Part shown: piece after piece, positions 37,690 to 50,936 of the stretch
How positions within the stretch are numbered: the stretch's first letter is position 1
How the letters are laid out: the number at the start of each line of letters is the position of its first letter
Assembly (NCBI GenBank): GCA_949152475.1
Contig: OX424570.1
Location: forward strand, 19,154,694-19,218,693
Direction of reading: 5' to 3'
Length of the DNA stretch: 64,000 nucleotides
DNA from: Terebella lapidaria
Lineage: Eukaryota; Annelida; Polychaeta; Terebellida; Terebellidae
Notes under the pieces: model-generated
What the model was told of the DNA's origin: nothing
The model's input: the letters and a program-made list of their open reading frames with translations, nothing else
The model's database searches: none
Made by a program: the position numbers and the translations under genes

Positions 37690-40600
37690 GCACTGCCTGC
37701 GACCGAGGAACAGATGTTAGCGGAGAACATACTCCTTTCCTTCAACTGGGCAGGTGCCTTCCTCCTCAGTAGAGGAATCAATCCAATTCCCCCAGCATGG
37801 GCCAGACAGTGAATCCTTTGCAATCCTGCAAAGTCAGAAGGACATGGCTGGAAATATATGTGTGGAGGACCTCAGGCTGAAACGTGGGCTAATTGACTGA
37901 TCATTACGCTGCCATTGTACAATGTGGGCTGCGGATATCGTAGCTTGTATGATAACACCTGTCCATGTGCTGTCATAGACTGGAGGTATTATTACATGTT
38001 TATGTGTGTGAGGTCATTGGCCACTCTTCTGATATTGCGTAGACGTGTTCTTATGGGGATTATAAATATACATGCCACAGACACTCGATTAGAATATCAA
38101 AATATCTAGATTAGCTTCAGTTTTTTTGTACGTTGTGGTATTCGTTGCAGAAATCTGCACTCAATTGACAGCTCTAAATTAATGATTAAGTTGGTTGCTG
38201 CTGGTGAATCAAATTGAAATGCTGATGATTCTCTCTCAGCCATTTAGATTATAGCACCAATGATACTGAATGGATTATCATAGCAGTACCCTATTACTAT
38301 GTAAGATGACCCTTACTGGAGTGTAAGGACAATGGATACACTTGTATGTGAACATATAGGGGCAACTCATGTGACATAACTGCCTATCATATCATATGAT
38401 ATATATAGTCTCACAATACATCTACGTTTGTTTTATTGTTTGTGAATGTCATTATCATGCCTCTGCCTATCTCAATGTTATATTATCTCGAATATCAAAT
38501 CTGTCAGACTTTGACAGGTATAGATTGATTCCCACCATGACCGTCCGACTGAAGTGGTATGGACAAAGGAGATTGGATGTCATTTTTGCACTATAGTGCA
38601 CTACAGACTGTCACACACAATTTTGAGTCCGACTCTGTGCCAGTGTGGCCTATCACTATGCTCCCAAAAGTTTACACGCTCGTGCAAAGCAATATTTTTC
38701 AGATATTACAGTGAAGGAGATGACTGATGACACAGTAATACTGATGACACATGTTTTTATTGTTTTTATGTACAAGGTTGGAACTAATAAACGACTTTGG
38801 AAGGGTAGAATAGCTCATTGTGAAAAAAACGGGAGTAATATATTGACTCCATCGATTATGCACAAGGTGCTTTTATTGATCTACAAGTAGTATGATCAAA
38901 TGAATTCACCGAGCTTGCAATGCAACATGACACTATTAGTAGTGTTGAATAATTGGTAGACAATGATAGAAGAAACTCGTAATTGGGAGTACAAACCAGA
39001 GTTCCAACATGACATTTTGATGTCATTTTGATCAGTCAACATGACTGATGACGCCAGTGTGTCTTTGGATAAACTATTTGGTCAGGTTTTGTTTCTATTG
39101 CAAAATTTTGTATTTTACGTTCCTTATTGGCATCATCAAAATCTGATTGTATTGGTGGTAATAGATTGATACTTACATCCATCTTGGATTTGGACATATT
39201 TCGACTGAGTTTAGCCATGCTAGTGTTCGATCACGCTTCTTATACTCTTTTATAATGTTGAGGTAAATGCGATTATTCATGCTTACACTCAGCTGATGTC
39301 TCAAATTGACATATTGCCAATTCGTCAACGACATTCCTAGCACAAACCACTAGAACAGAGCCTAAACACTGTTGCTATCAGTCTAAGTGGTAAAAGTCAA
39401 GCATTTATATTTAGCAAGTTCAGGCCATTGCAAGTGAAATCAATACAGCAACGTGTTTGCCTTAAAAAAAACCGTCTGAAATGTTTGGAGGGGAAGTGCT
39501 TATTCTGTGTAGCGGCACCTTATGGGATACATTGCACATGCTGAAAATTTTAGCTATTTTCTGATATTGTGATGTTATCTCAATATAAAAGTATTTATTG
39601 AACATACAAAATATGTCGTCCATACATTTCAAGGAACGATGTTCGTGAGGTGGCCATGTAGGACAACTTTCCTCCAACACATACTCTCCGACGAACATGG
39701 TCATTCAACTGCTCTACCATCGAAGGCCAAGCAACAGTTTGTAGCGGGTGAGATCACTGGGAGACACTCCCTTCCCATCAGTGGAACAGGTGCCAGCTAA
39801 GCACGAGGGATCAAGCCAATATCTCCAGCAGCCGGTCACACCAGATAGTGAATGCTGTGCAATCTCGGAAAGTCAGACAGACAGCAGCGGGGCGCCATGT
39901 GGTTCTAACGTCGTACGAGCTTGGACTAATGGAATGATCATTACGTAGCTGTGGCGCAATACGATAGTTTGTAAACATTGGCAGGTGATATGGCACTAAG
40001 TGTTCCTTGGTGGTGGATAACATGGCTCAGGAGATATATTTCTATGGTGTTTTCACACGTGAAAGGAAACTGATATTGATTTCTTCGTCAAACATGTGAA
40101 GTAATGCATCATGATTATCCATGAAATGAAAACATCGAGATACTCAATAATATTTTTCTATTCAGAAAGACGTAAGACCATGCATTCAACTCATGAGTGG
40201 TGTGGATAAAATTCAGTACAATCTGATGCTAGCAGTAATGCCTGAGGACCATGACACCTGCACTGCGTTATGAATGAAAAAGTGTGATTCACGGATTCTT
40301 GAATACTGGCATAGGTATCATAAGGTATGCTCTATCATATAAAGTTCGAGGTAATAGCTTAGATATAAACTACTGGTCTTGGCGATGTTATCTTATTTTG
40401 GATACTTCCAAAACTTCTATATTCATAAATCAACCCATTACTTTCGCCTGATATGGACAACATGAAATTGTGATAAAGCCTATAGCAAATTAAAATGATA
40501 TACTATTGGAATAAAACGCTTGACCACAGGTTTTAGGAAAGACGCACCGTTTTGAATGATAAACAATGTATATCTGTTTCCACCACTCCCCAGAATACGA

Positions 40601-42440
40601 CTAAGAAAACACAAAAAACGAAGAAAACTGACTTTTTGGTAAATTGAGTAATTAAGTAATTGGTCGGGCTTTGTTTCATTGCAAAATGTTGTAATTTATG
40701 TTTGTTATTGGACTCTTCAAAATTTGGCTGTATTGGTGGTAATAGATTGATACTTAAATTGAAAGAATGAGATTAGTCGTCGCGAGAAAATAACCAAATG
40801 ATCGTGTTTCTCTGCTTGTTATATTTTGTGTTACATTATTGGTATCCTTCTTATTGGTATCCTTACTTCGGATTAGGTCCAGCAGTTGGAAAAATCAATC
40901 ATTTCAACATATATCATGCCTGTCACAAATACATCCACAAATAGTCCAAATTCGCCAAATGATAACTCATTTTCATACGGATTGGCCTGAGCTCACCAAC
41001 TATTGAAATTTGCATTAATATAGATTATAGAATATTATCAGCTTACCATTTTCAATGTCGTGCAGTGCTGACTGATGCATTTTTTTTATCATTATATCAT
41101 GAATCTACATATTTTGACGGTGCCATGTTCACTGGGCCTGCGTGGAAACTAGATAGCTTCATGATCTGATACCCTTATTTCAAGGAATGTGGGAAAGATC
41201 TCGATATTAAATTGGATGGTTGGGTGACCCAGTGAATTTTGGTGGATACTAAACGAAATTCGCAAAATGCATGAAAACATACCTCCAAGCTGCAATGCAG
41301 GTGTTAGCATTGTATGGAGAATCAAGTCAATTTGGTTTTGACAGAGTGAATGAGTAAACACGCCTCCATGGACTTCAGCCATAGGCTTCTATCTGTTCAC
41401 TGCATTATTCCCAGACTGACGGAGTGGTCATTACACTGATTGGTGTGACATGGGGGCATGTCATACTGGGACGCAAATCCCTCTAAGCGACTTTGTTACT
41501 CAATGTCTAGGATAGAATTAGAGTGTATAACAAATGATCAACATGGATAATAAAACACTATTTTGAAATGACAATGCTTAGCCAAGAACTAGTCATAACT
41601 ATTTCACCCGTTATCATGTTATTAAGATTTAATTCAATATATGACAATTCTGACAAAAATGGTAGTGATATGAAACCGGTGGTAGTTATGTTGAAGCTAC
41701 TTGAAGCTATTTTGAATGATTGGCATTATATGATCGAACGTAAGCTAATCAGGTGTTATAACAATAACTAAAAAATCAAACATGTTTTCACGTTGATGCA
41801 AGACTTGCAAGTTATACTAAATTATTGTAATTGATTCGTCCCGTGAGAATGAGCACATGCTGGATCGATTGACATTCATCAAGAGAGCAAACTCCACCAG
41901 ATATTCGATGAGATTATCTCGGACGTCGACCCAATTTGCTTGAGTCCAATCTCAAAATGTCACGACAACAACCAATTTATCCATTTATAGCGAGTCCCAT
42001 CATGTGTTGATTACCACATCAACACTGATACTGGATTATGCTATGAAGAGTTTGGTAAAATAAATGAAAAATACGACTATTTGGTACTTTATCTTTTGTC
42101 GTACTTTTTACTTCGCCTGTCGGTGCATCAGTGGTGATTTGATTTCTTGAGAATACTCAATTCCCAGTGGCTATCGCGTCATTGTTATTGAACAGAAAAC
42201 TTATTTGGAGTTACCTGAATGGTATGGACAAGGAGGCTATATTTAGCAAGTTAGCCCTCTAAGTCAACTCAATAATAACATGATAATATGTATCTCTAGC
42301 AGAGTTGGATATTTGATTAATGAAAATTATGATGGAGTTAGTATATTAGTGGTGATTTTAGTGGTGCATTCATGAGAGTAACATAAATTTACCAGCAATT
42401 TATGAGAACTATGCACAGACAAGAGCTGAGTTGATCTGGT
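37690..42440 (+). repeat. Higher-order unit 1 of the 3' array
   Basis: It contains three core-block subtypes in order: X (near 37773), Y (near 39808) and Z (near 41319), followed by the CATGCTGGATCGATTGACAT block near 41855. The same order recurs in the next unit. X is marked by TGGGCCAGAxAGTGAATC and GTTTGTATGAT, Y by CCGGTCAxAxCAGAT and GTAGTTTGTAAACATTGGCA, and Z by TGCATGAAAACATACC. Confidence 0.7.
40797..41000 (+). pseudogene. Decayed relative of the leader frame at 48662
   Basis: It aligns at DNA level with 48662-48830. Shared segments include TGTTAC(A/G)(T/C)TATTG, CAGTTGGAAAA or CAATTGGAAAA, and CCTGTCACA followed by T-rich sequence. Read in the register of the later copy it contains an in-frame stop (TAG, at GGATTAGGTC) and indels. 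If 48662 is a gene, this is a broken paralogue; if not, it is simply another array repeat. Confidence 0.3.
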
Positions 42441-45400
42441 GCAGGTTTCGCAGAAGTCTGCCCCACAGCGATCGTGTCACTAATGTTGCACTGCCAGAGT
42501 CTAAGCAGCAGATGGTAGCGGGCAAGAAAGCAGTTTTTGATCAACCGGGCAGGTGCCAGCTCAGTGGAGAAATCAAGTCAATTTCTCCAGCATGGGCCAG
42601 ATAGTGAATCTCTTGCAATCCCTCGGTGAGTCCGACAGACAACAGCAGAGTTATATGTTCGGAGAACCTCGGTCAAATACCTAGGCTCATGAAGTAATTA
42701 TTACACTGCCGTGGTGTGGTCCAGACACGGGTAGTTTGTATGATATATCTTGTTCATGTGCTATCATGGAGTGCAGGTGTCTTGACACGTCTTCTTTGTG
42801 TGGGGTTAATGACTGGTGGATACTACGGTTGCGATGTTCTGTGTGTCATGTCCCCAATGCGCTTCCGTAGTATTCCCTTCTGATAGTGTGAAAACGTGTT
42901 CACGCCGAAGACACTGGAATAAAATATCCTAATAGATTTCTTTTTGAATGGTGCTAATGACAGCTCGTATATGAATAATCATGGTTGTTGTTATTAACTC
43001 GTATGCCGCTAGCGAAAATGCGTGGAAGACAATAGATACACACTTGAACATATAGGAGCAATGTGTGTGACGTAAGGCACATGATATATAGAACACAGTT
43101 ACGTTTGGGCAATTGTGCATATCTGTCATTTTCATGCCTGTCTATTATTATATTATCTCAAATACCATTAAGCTCGATTATTATATTATCTCAAAAACCA
43201 TTAAGCCGCATCTGTCAGAGTTTGAAAGGTATGTATAATAATTGATTTGCAACCCGATTACCGGACTGTAGAGGTACTGACAAAGGAGCATGGGAGTCGT
43301 TGTTGTACTATAGTACACCTGCGTAGTGGAAATGTGTGGCACCGAGAATCCATTTCTCCCGAGATCAAACCATACTTGCATTGTTCTCGCAGGTGTTTAA
43401 TCAATGTTGTAAGTTGGTTAAAACCACAGCCTGTCAGGGCTAAGTAATTTTCTGTATGATTTAAAACAGAGAAACCCCCTGAGGAACAGGGGTTATTCAA
43501 CATATGCTTCAAATACAATCGAGAGCTACAAAATGACATTTTTTTCGGACGTGGACATATTTTTGTTGAGATTGGTCGCAAAATGTCATGCGAACAACTA
43601 ATTTTTAGGTTTTTGGCCGTGACCTTGAGGTAACCAGCTGTTTATAATTGAATGAATATTGATAGTTGCCACTGTTTAACCCCCCTTCTTATGTTCTTCT
43701 ACTATAATTGGGGAGTAAAGTAAATGTTTCACACTTACATTCGGCTTATGTCACAAATTGACATATTACCAATTCGTCTTTGACATTCCGGGCACAAACC
43801 ACTAAACCACTAGAGCTCGTACACTTTTGCTATCAGTCTAAGTGGTAAAAATCATGCATCTATTATTACCAACTCCAGGCCATTGCAAATGAAATCAATA
43901 CAGCAACTTCTTCATGGTCAGAAAAAACCCCTCTGAATTTTTTACAGGGTAAGTGCTGCTTTCAGACAGCAGGACCTCGTGAGATACAAAGCACATGTTG
44001 CATATATTAGCTATTTTGCTGCTCCAGCGATCTAAATTTAAATATAAAAATATTCACTGGACAGAATAGGTATGTGATGCGTACATTTCATCGAATGATT
44101 TTCTTGAAGTGACCAGTTAGAAAAGTGTTTTTAACTTCTCCCAACTCATATTCTCAGGCAAAAATTGTCACTTGCTCTCGCTACCAAAAGACTGAGGCCA
44201 TTCCACAGGTAGCGAATACGATCACCGAGAACACACCCCTTTCCCTTCAGCGGGACAGGTGCCAGCTCGACATGAGGGCTTAAGCCAATATCTCCAGCAG
44301 CCGGTCAGATCAGATTGTGAATCCTGTGCAATGTCGGAAGTGATGGGCAGTCAGACAGCCAAACAGAGTTCTGGTGCCTCAACGTCGCTCGTAAGAGAGC
44401 CTGGACTAATGCAATGATCTTTACATAGCCGTGGTACAATACGGTAGTTTGTAAACATTGGCAGGTGATATGGCACTAAGTGTTCCTTGGTGGTGGATAA
44501 CATAGCTCAGGAGAGGTATTCTTCGGTGGTTTTACACTTCTCGGAAATTGACATTGATTTCTTGTAATGTATCATGATTTTCTTCGGAATTAAATCAAGC
44601 AAGCCAAACATGTTGGGATAGTTGCAACAGGATATTCGAGAATTATTTTTCTCTTCCTAGGAACGGGAGGCAATAGTTCCACCATGCATTGAACTCAAGA
44701 GTGTTAATGGAGAGTGGATTCTGGCACTAGCAATGGTGTCTTGGGACCGCTGCACATGTACTGCATTATGAATAGAGAGTTCACTACGAGCATGAGGGAT
44801 TCACGAATATTTGAGTACTAGGTATCTGTCATTATATAAACTATAAAGTTCGCGGTAATAAGTTAACTGTAGCTGCTTATCCTGACAATGTTATCTACTT
44901 TTGAACACGTCTAAAACATCTATAATCACAGATAAACCCATTACTGTCACCTGTTCGGTGAATACTAAACTAAATTCACAACATGCATGAAAACATACCT
45001 GCAAGCTGCAAAGCAGGTGCTTTGTTATGCATGGGAATCAAGTCAATTTGGTTTTGACAGAGCGCATATCGAATTTTGCCCCCATTGCCTTTAGCCATAT
45101 ACCTCCAGCTGTTCACTGCATTATTCCCAGACTGACGGAGTGGTCATTACACTGATTGGTGTGATATGGGGACATGTATTATTGGGGGTATCGACACAAA
45201 TGCCTCTAAGTGACTGTGTTACTCAATGTCTAGGACAGAAATAGAGTGTATAACAAATGTTCAAAATATAACTAAAACATTATTTTGAAATGACAATGCT
45301 TAGCCAAGAACTAGTCAAGACTATTTCACCCGTTATCATGTTATTAAGATTGAGTTAAATGTATGACAATTCTGACAAAAATGGTAGTGATATGAAACCG

Positions 45401-46190
45401 TTGGTAGTTGTAATGGCATGCTGACTTTTTACATCAAGAATATGTTGAAGCTATTCGAAGCTATTTTAATGACTGGCATTATATGGTCGGATGTCAGCCA
45501 GTCAGGCGTTATAACAATGACTAAAATGTTAAACGTGTGTTCACGTTGATGCAAGTTATACTAAATTATTGTGATTGATTTGTCCCGTGAAAAGGAGCAC
45601 ATGCTGGATCGATTGACATTCATCAAAGAGCAAACTCCACCAGATATTTGATGAGATTATCTCGGACGTCGACCCAATTTGCTTGAGTCCAATCTCAAAA
45701 TGTCACGACAACAACCAATTTATCCATTTATAGCAAGCCCCATCATGTGCTGATTACCACATAAACACTGATACTGGATAATGTCATGAATAGTTTGGTC
45801 AAGTAAATAAAAAATACGGCTATTTGGTTTTGTAGCTTTAGCTGTATTTTTTACTACGCCTGTCGGTGCATCATAGATGATTTGATTTCTTGGGAATACT
45901 CGATTCCCAGTGGATATCGCGTCATTATTATTGAACAGAAAACTTGTTTGGAGTTACCTAAATGGTATGGACAAGGAGGCTATATTTAGCAAGTCAGCCC
46001 TTTAAGTCAAGTCAATAATAACATGATAATATGTATCACTAGCAGAGTTGGATATTTGATTAATGAAATTCATGAAGGAGTTAACATTTTAGTGGTGCAT
46101 TCATGAGAGTAACATAGATTTACCTGCAAATCACGAGAACTATGCACAGACAAGAGCTGATTTTATCTCATGTTTCTCAGAAGTCTGTCC
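42440..46190 (+). repeat. Higher-order unit 2 of the 3' array
   Basis: Subtypes X (42569), Y (44277) and Z (45034) and the CATGCTGGATCGATTGACAT block (45600) recur in the order of unit 1. The stretch 42010-42850 aligns well with 45740-46500, including the GTCGGTGCATC and CGAATTCCCAGTGG-like segments. After the X block an open frame runs from about 42693 to 42870 (AHEVIITLPWCGPD ... SCSCAIMECRC), rich in cysteine, with no clear start. Confidence 0.7.
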
Positions 46191-49100
46191 CACAGTGATC
46201 GTGTCACTAATACTGCACTGCCAGAGACTAAGCTGCAGATGGTAGCGGGCAAGAAGGCAGTTTTTGATCAACCGGGCAGGTGCCAGCTCAGTGGAGAAAT
46301 CAAGTCAATATCTCGAGCATGGGCTGGATAGTTAATCTTTTGCAATATCTGTAAGCAGCAGAGTAATGTGTGTGGAGATCTTCGGACAAATACCGAGGCT
46401 CATGGAGTGATCACGGCACTGTCCTGGTGTGCTGCAGACACGTGTAGCTTGTATGATACCGCCTGTTCATGTGTTATCATGGAGTGCAGGTGTTAAGACA
46501 CGTCTTCTTTGTGTGGGGCTAGTGACTGCTAGATTCCATTCTGATAGTGTGAAAACGTGTCCACACTGGAATGTTGGAAAATAATGTCCTAATAGATTTC
46601 TTTATAATAGGTGCTAATGACAGCTCGTATATGAATTATCATGGTTGGAATGATTAACTAGTATGCCGCTGGTGAAAATGAATTGCGTTACCTAGGATTC
46701 TTAGACAACCATTTAGATTATAGCACTAACTATGCTGAGTAGATTATCATGACGCGACTGCACTACTGTACAGTTGTGAATGAATGGCAATATATACGCA
46801 CTTGAACATACAGGAGCAATGCGTATGACGTAAGGCACATGATATATAGAACACAGTTACGTTTGGGCAATTGTGCGTAACTGTCATTTTCATGCCTGTC
46901 TATCTCGATTATTATATTAGCTCAAATACCATTAAGCCGCATCTGTCAGAGTTTGACAGGTATGTATAATAATCGATTTGCAACCCGAAAACCGGCCTGT
47001 AGGGGCACTAACAAAGGAGCATGGGAGTCATTGTTGCACTATAGTACAGCTGTGTAGTGGAAATGTGTGGTACCGAGAATCCAGTTCTCCCGAGATTAAA
47101 CCATACTTGCATGGTTCTCGCAGGTGTTTAATCAATGTTGTAAGTTGGTTGAAACCACAGCTTGTCAAGACTAAGTAGTGTTCTGTATGATTTGAAACAG
47201 AAAAATCCCTTGAGGAACAGGGGGTTATTCAACCTATTCTTCAAGTACAATCGAGAGCTACAAAATGACATTTTTTCGCAGGTGGACATACTTTGGTTGA
47301 GATTGGTCGCAAAATGTTATGCGAACAACTAATTTTTAGGTTTTTGGCCGTGATCTTACAATAATTGGATAGTAAATTATTCACACTTACATTCGTCACA
47401 AATTGACATCTTACCAATTCGTCTTTGGCAATCCGGGCACGAACCACTAAAGCAGAGCTCGTACACTTTTGCTATCAGTCTGAGTGGTAAAAATCATGCA
47501 TCCATAATTAGCAACTAATTAGCAAATCAATACAGCAACTTGTTCACGGTCAGAATAAAACCCTCTGGATTGTTTACGGGGGAAGTGCTGCCTTCAAACA
47601 GCAGGATCTAGGGAGATACAAATCCCATATTGCATATATTAGCTCTTTTGCTGATCCAGTGATCTAAGTTTAACATAAAAATATTCATTGAACATGTAAG
47701 ATATGTGATGCGTACATTTCATTGAATGATTTCCATTTCCCACCAGCGGTACAGGTGCCTGCTCGGCACGAGGGATCAAGCCATTATCTCCAGCAGACGG
47801 TCAGGTCAGATAGTGAATCCTGTGCAATCTCAGAAGTGACGGAAAGTTAGACAGCCAGCAGAGTTCTGGTGCCTCTAACCTCGCTCGCACGAGAGCCTGG
47901 ACTAATGCAATGATCATTACGTAGCGGTGGTACAATACGGTAGTTTGTAAACATTGGCAGGTGATATGGCACTAAGTGGTGGTGGATAACATGGCTCAGG
48001 AGAAATATTCCTCTGGTGGTTTCACACTTGTTTTCTTGGAAAGGAAACTGACATTGATTTCTTCGTAATGTATCATGATTTTCTTCGGAATTAAAACAAG
48101 CATGCCAAATCTGTTAGGATACTTGCATCAGGATATTCAAGATATTTTTCTCTCCCTAGGAACGGGAGGCAATTGTTCCATCATGCAATGAACTTAAGAG
48201 TGGGATAAATAACGGAGAGTGGAAAGTGGCACTAGCAATGACGTCTTGGGACCGCTGCACATGTACTGTGTTATACATAGAGAATTCACTACGATAATGA
48301 GTGATCCACGAATCTTTGAATACTGGATATAAACCATCAAGTTAGAGGTAATAAACTAATTAGCTACTGGCCATGACGATGTTATCTACTTTTGAACATG
48401 TCCAATACATCTATGTCACCTGTAGCATGAGAACTAATACTGAAATTTGTGATGAAGACTGTAATCATTTCAAGAGGAATTACTCCTGGCATAAAATGCC
48501 TGGCCAACAGTTTTATGTAAGTGAACCTATAGCATCATCGGAGTTATCCAAAATGTATTTCATTACTCACCAGAACATGGTTAACCAATCAAATATTGAA
48601 AAAAGCTAATTAGTTGATGGTCAATTTGAAAGTAAGAGATACCTCATCGCAAGGAAATAAAATGACAGTGCAATTTCTTTTTTATGTTACGCTATTGTTA
48701 TGCTCCTTTTTTTTGGAGTCGTTATCGACTGAGGGCCAACAATTGGAAAACTTGCTTATCTCAACATCAATTATTCCTGTCACACTTGCACCCATGAATA
48801 GGCCAATTTCATGTTTAACAGGAAGCGAATATTTGAGAGGGGGGGGGGGGGTGGTTGGTCGTGGACATAGATGAGCTCAATTCCGGTCTTGAAATATCAT
48901 GATAACTACTTTATATATAAACAGATAGTCCTGAGCTCACCACATGTTAACTATTGAATTGAAATAGGTTTTATCGATTGAAGACATTCTATTGTTGGTA
49001 ATGGTTTACCATGGAGTAGTGTATGATGTTTTGGAAATTGGTTCACCAGTTGCCATCGCGTGCAGGGTTGATTGACGTATATCATAACACTACATATTGA

Positions 49101-50220
49101 AAAGATGCTTAGTTCACTAGACCTGGATTCAAACAAGATAGCTTCCTTGTGGGTAAGGACATCCCTATGTCCGGCCACTGGACGGCATGATAGGGTGCCT
49201 GCGGTAGAGCCCTGTCATACAGTCCCAAGCCAATATGAATCTGTAGACTTGATTATATCATTGACAGTTTAGTTGTACAGAATATTTTAAGAAAGGGGTC
49301 ATAAATGAAGCAGTAATATGTATTACAAAATAGATTTGATAATTAGAATGATATTTATTTCTATAATTTGCGGAAAAAATATCTAAAACGCGTATGTATT
49401 GGCAGTATATTTTGCCGGTGACAACTTTCTCCCTGCCACAGAAATGCTGCAGCTGTTCCTCACTGATACAGAAACCGTTGCAGCATAAGTATCTATATTT
49501 AGCAAGTCCGAGCAACTACAAGTGAAATCAATACAACAACTTGTTCATGGCTGAAATACCCTCTTGAGTGGGTTGAAAGGGATTTGCTACTTTCAGTCAG
49601 CAGGATATTTCCATATGGGATACAACACATGTGTCACATTCCTCAACTAATATTTGTTATGTAAACATACTGCACTATCAATAGAAATCAGAATATCCAG
49701 TTGAACAAAATATTTGAACAAACCGTATAGAAGTAAAATTCAAATGTACATCTGAACATATAGCGTACTAAAGTTGTGCTCAGGAAAACACGAGACAACA
49801 GGAGTCGGTTCATCCAGTGTGTGTTTTCGAGTGAGCAGAGCAGAGCCACTTGCCTGCTCCACCACTCAAGAGACATGGCAACAGTTGGTAGCAGGCAAGT
49901 TAACCAGAAACACACTCCTCCCCATCACCGGGCAGGTGTCAGCTCAGCACCAGGAATCAAGCCAATTTTCCCAGCGAAGGGCCAGACCAGATAGTGAATC
50001 CTGTGTAATCGCGGAAAGTCAGACAGACAGGGACAGCAGCAGAGCGCAGTGTGGTTCTAACCTCGGACCGGGGCTTGGACTAATGGAATGATCATTACGT
50101 AGCTGTGGTGCAATACGGTAGTTTGTAAACACTGGCAGGTGATATGGCCCTACGTGCTCCTTGGTGGCGGATAACAAGACCCAGGAGAACATTTTTGTTC
50201 GTGCAGTTGTTTTCATGGAA
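46190..50220 (+). repeat. Higher-order unit 3 of the 3' array, with an extra Y block
   Basis: Subtypes X (46294) and Y (47773) follow the pattern. The Z subtype is not recognisable, and a further Y block stands at 49954, after which the array ends. The region 46800-47340 aligns with 43030-43620. Both contain a GTTTGACAGGTATGTATAAT-like segment and a 66-codon open frame, but their differences fall evenly over codon positions. Confidence 0.65.
48662..48874 (+). CDS. Possible secreted-protein leader frame
   Basis: ATG 48662, with A at -3, opens MTVQFLFYVTLLLCSFFLES and then LSTEGQQLENLL, a good signal-peptide profile with a plausible cleavage site near LSTEG. The frame continues through ISTSIIPVTLAP to a run of 13 G (48839-48851) and stops at 48874. 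The glycines from the G run are unlikely to be genuine protein, so a splice donor before it would be expected, but none is convincing. A diverged, broken relative lies at about 40797. I do not recognise the product; it could be the first exon of a small secreted protein or chance in an AT-rich repeat. Confidence 0.3.
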   Translation: MTVQFLFYVTLLLCSFFLESLSTEGQQLENLLISTSIIPVTLAPMNRPISCLTGSEYLRGGGGVVGRGHR

Positions 50221-50936
50221 GGGAAATCGGCGTTGATTTTTGTCGAACGTACAACCCCAGGGATACCAGCTTATAACAATGCACACTGAATATCTTGAAA
50301 AAAAATCATGCACAGTTGATATTTTGAAAAAAAAATTGCAATTTCTTGCAACATTGCTTCGTAATGTTTACTTTTTTTCGTATTTGCAGAGACATTTCAT
50401 ATTGCTTCATTATGTTCACAGTTTTCTCTTATTTGCAGAGACGTAATACAGTAGTCCATGCATCGAACGTGATGTGTAATGTGGCTCTTGAGTGGAATCA
50501 CTAATATACTCCAGCAGAATTTGAAACTAGCACTGATGTCTTTTCCACTTGCGTCACTGGCGCGGCAAGTGCGCTAAGCCATGAATAATACAAGGGGATA
50601 CCCGTGGAGTGCCACTTATATTCCAGTTTGGAAGTCACTCCTGCATACACATATGGGAACAGCGTATAGCGTTTCCTGAATTTTTTTTCCTCAGGAGTAT
50701 GTATTCCATGTGGATATTTGAGCCACCATTAACAACGCGAAATGAACCCACTCGTGCCCCGCCACTCTATGCAGTTAAGAGCACAAATTGGATGATTCCA
50801 CAAACACCAAGGAACTTTCCTCGAATAAGGAATATACCGTTATTTCAACTTCTGGATATATTTTGGATTAGTAATTCACAACGTAGGATACCATATATAG
50901 TTGACCACTGGACACCAAGGAACCAGCATGTGTACC

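Larger units (their letters stand above)
8400..50220 (+). repeat. 42-kb nested array of direct repeats (core block present at least 20 times)
   Basis: A core block recurs in one orientation only. It opens with CAGGTGCYAGC, then GGRATCAAGYCAATTT, then an AGCAGATAxTGAATC segment, then CATTATTCCCAG followed by ACTAATGGAGTGGTCATTAC. Copies centre near 8765, 10510, 11425, 13515, 15585, 17553, 20070, 22770, 25389, 28030, 30550, 33166, 36101, 37773, 39808, 41319, 42569, 44277, 45034, 46294, 47773 and 49954, with a weak one near 26670. Several copies are much diverged (8765, 10510, 13515, 20070). Other blocks travel with it: one centred on CATGCTGGATCGATTGACAT (22390, 24475, 25115, 25725, 32755, 35255, 35828, 37240, 41855, 45600), and one with CAATAAATTATTxAG (15140, 17800, 20970, 23525, 31445, 34285). 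The array is mostly frame-poor. It may be a decayed tandem gene family, a non-coding array or both. Confidence 0.75.

Noticed and set aside
43247..47178. Pair of intact 66-codon frames in higher-order units 2 and 3 (43247-43447 and 46978-47178)
   Set aside because: Hand count gives six differences at each codon position, so there is no sign of coding constraint. The first codon is TTG.
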